This document shows, piece after piece, positions 6,026 through 11,942 of a stretch of DNA of 18,640 nt. The stretch is from NCBI GenBank assembly GCA_039182715.1, contig JBCDBY010000049.1:1-18640 (forward strand), given 5' to 3'. Under the pieces are notes generated by a model that ran no database searches, had not been told where the DNA came from, and was given only the letters and a program-made list of their open reading frames with translations. A program made the translations under genes and the position numbers. The stretch is from JBCDBY01 sp039182715. GTDB taxonomy: Bacteria > Planctomycetota > PLA2. How positions within the stretch are numbered: position 1 is the first letter of the stretch; each line of letters starts with the position of its first letter.

Positions 6026-6054
6026 CTCTGCGGTTCTCTGCGCCCTCTGCGAGA
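6026..6054. repeat. right half of the CTCTGCG palindromic repeat
   Basis: Three direct copies of CTCTGCG at 6026, 6036 and 6045, at a spacing of about ten bases. CTCTGCGGTT (6026-6035) and CTCTGCGAGA (6045-6054) are perfect inverse complements of 4561-4570 and 4542-4551. Confidence 0.7.
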
Positions 6055-6080
6055 ACCCATTCCAAATCCCCTAGCGCACG

Positions 6081-6109
6081 AAAAAAGGGCCGCGCTTGCG
6101 CGCGACCCT
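6081..6109 (-). terminator. intrinsic terminator of the HEAT/receiver-like gene
   Basis: On the minus strand a 10-bp GC-rich stem (one T-G pair) closes a GCAA tetraloop (6096-6099) and is followed immediately by six T residues (6081-6086). It lies 26 bp after the stop codon at 6136. This is a textbook Rho-independent terminator and separates the gene from the IS. Confidence 0.92.
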
Positions 6110-6135
6110 TCGGATTCTCGATTCGGGCGTCGGGG

Positions 6136-8364
6136 TTACTCGTCCTCGTCTCCACCCATGGAGGCGAGAGTCGGACGGTTCCGCATCGCGACCTCGCGCA
6201 TCTGAGCCGGCGTGAGCTGGCTCGAGCCGAGGGCGGCGAACGCGGCGAGGCGGACGGCCGCATCGCTGGAACCGGTCCCGGCCAGCACCTTGTTGAAGAC
6301 GTCCTCCGTCATCGTGATGCCGTGGGCGCGATTCACGTTGGCGATCGCCAGGCCGGCGGCCGCCTTGTGGACCGGGTCGCTCTCGTTCGCGAAGTAGTTC
6401 GCGAGCTGCTGCAGCGAGCCGGGCGAGCGGATGTTGCCGAGCGAACGGATCGCGCCGATGCGCACCGGAATGTCGTCCGGAAGCTCCGCGCCGAGCATCG
6501 CCGCAAGCGTCTCGGTGAGGCTTTCCCAGTTGAACAGACCGTTCCCGGCATCCGTGCCGGCGAGCGCGTCGAGGATCTGCGAGCTGGCCATGTAGCGCGC
6601 CTTGGCGCCGGGGCCCTCTTCGCCGAACGTGCCCTTGACGACCTTCAGGAACTCCGCGGTCGGCAGACCCGGACCCTCGGGGATCGGGGCGATGCCACCC
6701 ACGCGCTCCTTGTAGAGGTTGCGCCACTGGTCGTTCGAGACCTGGTCCGCGCCGCCGACAATCACGACCGGGACGTTCTTCGTCAGGTCGTTGTCCTTCA
6801 TCTTGGCGAGCAGCTCCAACGCCTCCATGTCCGCGAGGTCGGAGCTCATGACCACCAGGTCGACACCGGCAAGACGCGTGGCGCGCACGAAGCCGTCCGC
6901 TCCGCTGCGGGCCGGGTACACGTTCATCTTCGCCTTGTTCAGCTCGGTGATCATCTTGTTGCGACGATTGTCGTTCGCGTCGATGACCAGGATGCTGCGC
7001 GGCACCGACTCGCCGATGCCCTGCGCCACGAGGCCCATGAAGGCGTCGGGGTTGGGCCAGGAGGCGATCCGCTTGAGGCCGTTGAAGCGCAGCACCGCCT
7101 CGGCCGCCGCGTAGCGGACGAGTGCCGAGCTGGAGCCGGTCGCGGCCACCACCGGGCTACCCTCGCCGAACTCGTCGCCGGAGTAGGTGTGGTGCATCAT
7201 CGACAGCAGCGAAGCCGCCGTCGCGTTGTCTTCCTGGGCGAGCGACTCGGCCAGCGCCTGGTTGAGCGTGGTCCAGCCGAGGCCGGCCAGCAGGCCGGTC
7301 ACGTTGGCGAGGCCCTTGGCCGCCGCCATCAGCGTCTCGTCCTCCTCCGCGAGCGCGAGCGCCGCCGCCGCCGCGATGCGCTGCGAGGCGAGGATGCGCG
7401 CCAGCGTCGCCGCGGCGTCGGTGTTCGTCTCGTCGGCGGCCATCGCGTCGTACGCGGCCTCCTCGGCGAGCTTGAGCACGTAGAGGAAGCGCGGGACGGC
7501 CATGCGCTTGAGGCCACCATCCCAGCGCCACACCACGATCGGACGATCCGAACGCGAGAGGACGCGGTAGTTGCCGTCGTAGTAGAGCTTCGCGAGGCGC
7601 AGATAGAGCTGCGAGGCGTTCATGCCCTGCGCCCAGCTGTTGCGCGCCACGATCTTCTCGAGCGCCTCGGCGGCCTTCGTGCGCACGCCCTCGTCGCTGT
7701 CCTTGGTCGCCGCCTCGGTCAGCGCGGCGAGGCTGCGCATGTCACCGATGTTGCCGAGTTCGATCGCCACCAGGCGACGCACGCCGGCATCGGAGCTCTG
7801 CATCGCCTCGTTCAGCGGCAGGACGGCATCGCGACCGATGCGGTTCTGCAGCGTGATGTGCGCGTTGATGCGGTGATCGGTGTTGCTGCTCTTGAGGTAG
7901 GCGAGCAGGCCCGGGACGGCGAATTCGCCGTAGACCCGCGACAGCTCGGACGCCGCGTCGAAACGCTGCTCCTCGTCGCCTTCGACCGCGAGCTTGACCA
8001 GCTCGGCCAGCCGCTCCGCGTTGAAGGCTTCCGCCGGCACCGTGGGCATCGCGCGGTTGAGGATCGCCATCACGACGAGTCGCCCCTCCTGCCCGGATGC
8101 CATGACCGCCAGTAGCGCCTCGTACTCGGCTCGGCCCAGCGCCTGCATCACCTCCTCACTGGAAGGATCGGCGGCGAGCGCTTGCCGAAGCGTGGCAATG
8201 CCCTCCTTGTACTTTCCGGCGCGAACCTGCTCCAGACCGGTCTTGAGCAGGTCACCGGCGTCCTGTGCCGCCGCGGTGCTGTCGATCATGATGCTCGTGG
8301 CGGGCATAGCCACCAGAGCCAGAAGCACGATCACGCGCGCCAGGGGGATTCCGCCTGTCGCCAT
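6136..8364 (-). CDS. exported HEAT-repeat protein with embedded degenerate receiver-like domain
   Basis: A 742-aa protein. Residues 1-34 look like a signal peptide (hydrophobic core about 8-25, cleavage near AAAQ-DAG). Residues about 38-85 are TPR-like, and HEAT-like repeats follow at about 120-240 and 606-726, with an Ala-rich helical region between. Residues 457-575 resemble a response-regulator receiver fold: ILVIDAND supplies the acidic pair, but the phospho-acceptor Asp is replaced by Ser (DLVVMSS, about 507) and the KP motif is absent. A phosphorylation-independent binding role outside the cytoplasm is inferred. The ATG at 8364 has GGAGG at ideal spacing; the longer frame upstream has no SD. 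It has its own terminator and a 158-bp upstream gap, so it is probably a single-gene unit. Confidence 0.8.
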   Translation of the reverse strand: MATGGIPLARVIVLLALVAMPATSIMIDSTAAAQDAGDLLKTGLEQVRAGKYKEGIATLRQALAADPSSEEVMQALGRAEYEALLAVMASGQEGRLVVMAILNRAMPTVPAEAFNAERLAELVKLAVEGDEEQRFDAASELSRVYGEFAVPGLLAYLKSSNTDHRINAHITLQNRIGRDAVLPLNEAMQSSDAGVRRLVAIELGNIGDMRSLAALTEAATKDSDEGVRTKAAEALEKIVARNSWAQGMNASQLYLRLAKLYYDGNYRVLSRSDRPIVVWRWDGGLKRMAVPRFLYVLKLAEEAAYDAMAADETNTDAAATLARILASQRIAAAAALALAEEDETLMAAAKGLANVTGLLAGLGWTTLNQALAESLAQEDNATAASLLSMMHHTYSGDEFGEGSPVVAATGSSSALVRYAAAEAVLRFNGLKRIASWPNPDAFMGLVAQGIGESVPRSILVIDANDNRRNKMITELNKAKMNVYPARSGADGFVRATRLAGVDLVVMSSDLADMEALELLAKMKDNDLTKNVPVVIVGGADQVSNDQWRNLYKERVGGIAPIPEGPGLPTAEFLKVVKGTFGEEGPGAKARYMASSQILDALAGTDAGNGLFNWESLTETLAAMLGAELPDDIPVRIGAIRSLGNIRSPGSLQQLANYFANESDPVHKAAAGLAIANVNRAHGITMTEDVFNKVLAGTGSSDAAVRLAAFAALGSSQLTPAQMREVAMRNRPTLASMGGDEDE

Positions 8365-8435
8365 TCCGTTCCTCCGTAGAAGTCTCTTTTTGCTGAATTC
8401 ATGCGGGCTCGGGGTGCCCTTGCCCCACGCACACA

Positions 8436-8474
8436 CCGGCTCGAACCGTCATCTCGGGTCCTCACCGGAGCCGG
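8436..8474 (-). promoter_or_regulatory. inverted repeat in the leader of the HEAT/receiver-like gene
   Basis: CCGGCTC (8436-8442) and GAGCCGG (8468-8474) are perfect inverse copies in the 158-bp gap 8365-8522 after nagZ. They could form a leader hairpin or a weak nagZ transcript end. No T-tract follows and no convincing promoter hexamers are seen in the gap. Confidence 0.25.
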
Positions 8475-8522
8475 ACAGTTAAGAGGAATGAGCGCGGCAA
8501 TGCAAGCCGAAAGGACGAGGAA

Positions 8523-9833
8523 TCACGGGAGATCCCCGATCGCCTTGCGCACGGCGGCCCGCAAGGTCGGTTCCTCGCTGCCGGGCGCCCACAGAAGCCA
8601 CCCCGGCGTGTGGTCCCGCAGAAGCGAACGCGCGCCGAACAACAGCACCGACGGGGATTTTCGCACTTTCTCCCAAACCGCGTCGGGAAGCACGAGCCGC
8701 CCGCCCCAGGCGCGGTCCGGACGCAGGATCGCGACCGTCGGCGTGGCGAATCCCGGCCCCGTTCCGCGGCTTCGTTCGCGCCCTTCGAAGTCACGCAGAA
8801 TGAAGGCGCCGCCCAGAAGCGAGGCGAGCGTCGCGCCCTCCGGTCCGCGCGCGAAGATCTCCATCGGATGGTCGCCCGCGGCGAGAGGGCCGGGGCACTC
8901 GACGGCGGCCGCCGCCGCCTCGTCGAGCGGATCGGGCCGGAGCTCGCTCGCCACCGCCATCCGGGCGAGTGCCGCCTCCGGATCCGGCGCGCGCGCCGCG
9001 GCCGCCAGCACGCCCTCCAGGTCGCCGGGGCAGAGCAGCACGTCGCACCCCGCGGCCAGCGCCTGCTCCGCCGCTTCCGGCTCGCTGCGGCCCTGCAGGA
9101 CGCCGTCCATGAGCAGCGCATCGGTGACCAGCAGTCCCTCGAAGCCCATCTCCTCGCGCAGCAGGTCGTGCATCACGCGTCGCGAGAGCGTCGCGACGAT
9201 GCCGTCGCCTCCCGTCAGGGCGGGGCAATCGATGTGCGCGGTCATGATCGCGTCGACGCCCGCCTCGATCGCCCGCGCGAACGGCGGCAGGTCGCGGCGG
9301 CGCCAGACGTCGGCCGGCGCATCGACGCGCGGCAGGTCGTCGTGGCTGTCGCTGCTCGTCGCGCCGTGCCCCGGAAAGTGCTTCGCGCAGGTGCGCAGGC
9401 CAAAGAGGTGCGCCCCCTCGATGTAGGCGGGCGCGCACGACGACGGGTCCAGGAACGCGCGCGACTGGATGATCGGGTTCCGCACGTTGCTGGTCACGTC
9501 GCAGACCGGTGCGAAGACCATCGTGAAGCCGAGCTGGCGCGCCTCCACCGCGGTGCGCATGCCGGCGAGACGGGCCGACGCCGGCGTCATCGCCTGGGCG
9601 GCGGGATGCACGGTGTAGCCGGGCACGTGCTGGCCGACGCCGTCCTCGTGATCGGCCGCGAAGAGCAGCGGATGCGGCGCCGCCTCCTGCAGCCGCCGCA
9701 GCAGGGCGGCGAGGCCGGGGCCGCCGCCGAACACGCAGAATCCGCCGATGCCGCGTTCGGCGAGACGCAGATAGGGCTCTTCGCTGGCGAGCGGCCAGCG
9801 CAGCGCGGGCACGACGAGTCGGGCGGTATTCAA
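8523..9833 (-). CDS. nagZ: beta-N-acetylglucosaminidase of glycoside hydrolase family 3
   Basis: NagZ removes GlcNAc from GlcNAc-anhydroMurNAc(-peptide) during cell-wall recycling. The 436-aa protein has the GH3 signature K151-HFPGHG with D162-S-H164, the Asp/His general acid-base dyad on the NagZ loop, and the nucleophile D238 in LLVTDALLMDG. Residues beyond about 330 form a C-terminal extension absent from short enterobacterial NagZ. There is no signal peptide, so it is cytoplasmic. The usual DxEGGRVxR segment is altered here (DHEDGVGQHV, 61-70), as is the Asp of GHGDT (Ala), which may shift specificity. Start: TTG at 9833 overlapping the anmK stop (TTGA), with AAGG eight bases upstream; no better start is present. 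Confidence 0.88.
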   Translation of the reverse strand: MNTARLVVPALRWPLASEEPYLRLAERGIGGFCVFGGGPGLAALLRRLQEAAPHPLLFAADHEDGVGQHVPGYTVHPAAQAMTPASARLAGMRTAVEARQLGFTMVFAPVCDVTSNVRNPIIQSRAFLDPSSCAPAYIEGAHLFGLRTCAKHFPGHGATSSDSHDDLPRVDAPADVWRRRDLPPFARAIEAGVDAIMTAHIDCPALTGGDGIVATLSRRVMHDLLREEMGFEGLLVTDALLMDGVLQGRSEPEAAEQALAAGCDVLLCPGDLEGVLAAAARAPDPEAALARMAVASELRPDPLDEAAAAAVECPGPLAAGDHPMEIFARGPEGATLASLLGGAFILRDFEGRERSRGTGPGFATPTVAILRPDRAWGGRLVLPDAVWEKVRKSPSVLLFGARSLLRDHTPGWLLWAPGSEEPTLRAAVRKAIGDLP

Positions 9834-10975
9834 GGCGAGACCTTTCCGAGCACCACCGGCCAGCGCGCGCCGGTGGCATGGGGAAGATTGTTGGGATTGC
9901 CGTGAATCGTCTCGTTGGCGAGCACGGCGAAGAGGACCGCCTCCTTCGCGTCCGGCTGATCGAGGACGCGCACGCCGAAACCGGGCAGCGCGCGGCGGAG
10001 ATGGTCCATGAGCACGGGATTGTGGACCCCACCCCCGCTCGCCAGCACCTCGCGCGGACGCGCCCGCGGCAGCACGTGCTCCTCGACGGCGCGGGCGATC
10101 GAAAGGGCCGTGAACGCCGTCAGCGTGGCGATCAGATCGTCCGTCGTGCTCGCGCCCTTGCCCCGCAGCAGCGGCTGCACGAACGCGCGACCGAACATCT
10201 CGCGGCCGGTCGTCTTGGGCGGCGGCTGCTGCAGGTACGGGTGCGCCAGCAGCTTGCGGAGAAGGTTCTCGTCCACGCGGCCGCGGCCGGCGCGCACACC
10301 GTCGCGATCGAAGTGTTCCTGGCCCGCCGTCGCGATGCGCACCGTCTCGTCGATCGCCATGTTCGCGGGGCCGGTGTCGAACGCGTAGACCTCGTCGATG
10401 CCGGGCGTGACCACGGTCAGGTTGGCGATGCCGCCGAGATTGAGCGTGAGGCGCGGCGTCGTGTCGGGCCGAAAGAGCAGATAGTCGACGTAGGCGGAGA
10501 GCGGCGCCCCCTCGCCGCCGGCCGCGATGTCGCGCGTACGGAAGTCGGAGACGACCGGCGTGCCGAGCCGCTCCGCGATGACGTCCGCCTCGCCGATCTG
10601 CATCGTCGCGCCGCGTTCGGGTCCGTGCTGCGGGATGTGCCAGACGGTCTGGCCGTGCGAACCGATCAGGTCGAGCCGTTCGCGCGGCAGTCCGACGCTC
10701 GCGATCAGCGCCTCCGCCGCGTCGGAGAAGAGGTCGCCGAGCACGAAGTTGTAGCGGCAGAGCGTTTCGGCATCGGCGGTGCCGAGGCCGACGATCGCTT
10801 CTCGGTGACGTTCGGGAAACGGCGTCGTGGCAAAGGCGAGGATCTCCACGCCGGTTTCGAGGCCGTGGCCGCGCACGCGCACCAGACCCGCGTCGACGCC
10901 GTCCGCCGAGGTCCCGCTCAACAGACCCAGGACCAGCTTCTCGTTCTTGTCGCGCAGCGCGGCGAGCCGCTTCAC
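9830..10975 (-). CDS. anmK: anhydro-N-acetylmuramic acid kinase
   Basis: AnmK uses ATP and water to open 1,6-anhydro-MurNAc and phosphorylate it, giving MurNAc-6-phosphate. The 381-aa length is typical. Visible motifs are the ATP-loop GTSADGVD (21-28), SHGQT (106-110), AGGEGAPL (152-159), NLGGIANLT (179-187), AFDTGPAN (198-205; the Asp corresponds to the catalytic base of the family) and the C-terminal GGGVHNP (314-320). The GTG start overlaps the murQ stop (GTGA), with GAGG upstream inside murQ. This is the middle gene of the murQ-anmK-nagZ unit. Confidence 0.95.
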   Translation of the reverse strand: MKRLAALRDKNEKLVLGLLSGTSADGVDAGLVRVRGHGLETGVEILAFATTPFPERHREAIVGLGTADAETLCRYNFVLGDLFSDAAEALIASVGLPRERLDLIGSHGQTVWHIPQHGPERGATMQIGEADVIAERLGTPVVSDFRTRDIAAGGEGAPLSAYVDYLLFRPDTTPRLTLNLGGIANLTVVTPGIDEVYAFDTGPANMAIDETVRIATAGQEHFDRDGVRAGRGRVDENLLRKLLAHPYLQQPPPKTTGREMFGRAFVQPLLRGKGASTTDDLIATLTAFTALSIARAVEEHVLPRARPREVLASGGGVHNPVLMDHLRRALPGFGVRVLDQPDAKEAVLFAVLANETIHGNPNNLPHATGARWPVVLGKVSP

Positions 10976-11850
10976 GCGAGCGCCTCGCGCAATCGGCCGT
11001 GGCACGCGTCGAGGCGCGCGCGGGCGGCCGCCGCATCGAGATCGCGCCGCGCCATGAGGATCGCGACGCGCACATCGTCGCCCGCCTCGCGCAGCAGCGC
11101 CGCCGCCCGGTCGCGCGGCAGGTCGGCCAGCCGCTCCACCATGCGCTCGGCGCGGTCGCGCAGCTTGCGGTTGGTCGGGCGGACGCGCACCATCCAGGGG
11201 CCGTAGACGGCGCCGCTGCCCGCCATGGCCGCCGTCGAGATGATGTTGAGCACCTTCTTGGTGGCGCTGCCCCCCTTGAGCCGCGTCGAGCCGGCCAGCA
11301 CCTCGGGGCCGAGCGCCAGCGCGATGTGGAGGTCCGCGGGGAAGAGCGCGTTCGGGTTCGCGGTCAGCATCACCGTGCGCCCCGGGGCGGCGCCGAGCGC
11401 GCCTCCGACGTAGCGCGCCGTGCCGGACATGGAAATGCCGACCACGAGGTCCTCCTCGCGCGGATCGAGCGCACGCAGCGCATCGGCACCGGCGGTGGCA
11501 TCGTCCTCGGCGCCCTCGATGGCCTGTGTGAGCGCGTTCGTGCCGCCGGCGATGAGCGCGATGACCACCCCCTCGCGCGCCCCGAAGGTCGGCCCCATCT
11601 CGGCCGCGTCGAGCACGCCGAGCCGGCCGCTGGTGCCGGCGCCGACGTAGATCAGCCGGCCGCCCGCGCGAAGCGCCTGCGTCGCCCACTCCGCGGCGGT
11701 GGCAATCGCCGGCAGCGCGGTTTCGACCGCCGCGACCGCACGCGCCTCCTCGGAGAGCAGCAACCGCGCAATGGCGTCCGAGTCGAGCCGATCGAGCTCG
11801 GGCCGTGCGTCGTGCGGCTGCTCGGTGGGCAGGCTCCCGTATTCCGACAC
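10972..11850 (-). CDS. murQ: N-acetylmuramic acid 6-phosphate etherase
   Basis: MurQ cleaves the lactyl ether of MurNAc-6-P to GlcNAc-6-P and D-lactate. The 292-aa protein is a single SIS domain with GAGTSGRLGVLDAAEMGPTFG-type sugar-phosphate loop (about 70-90; catalytic E84), EGAEDD (112-117, second catalytic Glu), GISMSGTA (138-145) and GSTRLKGGSATKK (187-199). The start is the GTG at 11850, which places the family-typical LPTEQ near residue 10. No clear SD precedes it. The reading frame stays open upstream through the FHA-CAP end, but that segment does not resemble MurQ. First gene of the recycling unit, 92 bp after the FHA-CAP gene. Confidence 0.93.
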   Translation of the reverse strand: MSEYGSLPTEQPHDARPELDRLDSDAIARLLLSEEARAVAAVETALPAIATAAEWATQALRAGGRLIYVGAGTSGRLGVLDAAEMGPTFGAREGVVIALIAGGTNALTQAIEGAEDDATAGADALRALDPREEDLVVGISMSGTARYVGGALGAAPGRTVMLTANPNALFPADLHIALALGPEVLAGSTRLKGGSATKKVLNIISTAAMAGSGAVYGPWMVRVRPTNRKLRDRAERMVERLADLPRDRAAALLREAGDDVRVAILMARRDLDAAAARARLDACHGRLREALA

Positions 11851-11905
11851 GGGTCTAGGATCGCCGGACGGAGCAAACGGGGCCAGAGAAAACAGGCGCC
11901 CCCCA

Positions 11906-11936
11906 TTCCGAAGCCGATCGGCAACAGGCTCCGGAA
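11906..11936 (-). terminator. intergenic hairpin between FHA-CAP gene and murQ
   Basis: A 10-bp stem (11927-11936 with 11906-11915, one G-T pair) closes an 11-nt loop, six bases after the FHA-CAP stop. The downstream sequence is G-rich then TTTT after about 16 bases, so it is not a classical terminator. It could partly terminate, or stabilise the 3' end of the upstream message. Confidence 0.4.
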
Positions 11937-11942
11937 CCGTCG

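Noticed and set aside
6322..8115. 597-codon plus-strand ORF opposite the HEAT/receiver-like gene
   Set aside because: His/Arg/Val-rich low-information sequence without SD or motif, fully antisense to a gene with SD, signal peptide and terminator.
8365..8522. Sigma70 promoter for the HEAT/receiver-like gene (TTGCAT ... TTAACT on the minus strand)
   Set aside because: The -10 matches consensus at only three of six positions; not strong enough to list as a feature.
11652..11924. 90-codon minus-strand ORF with an ATG near the murQ start
   Set aside because: Wrong frame for the conserved MurQ N-terminus; the GTG at 11850 gives the expected family sequence and length.
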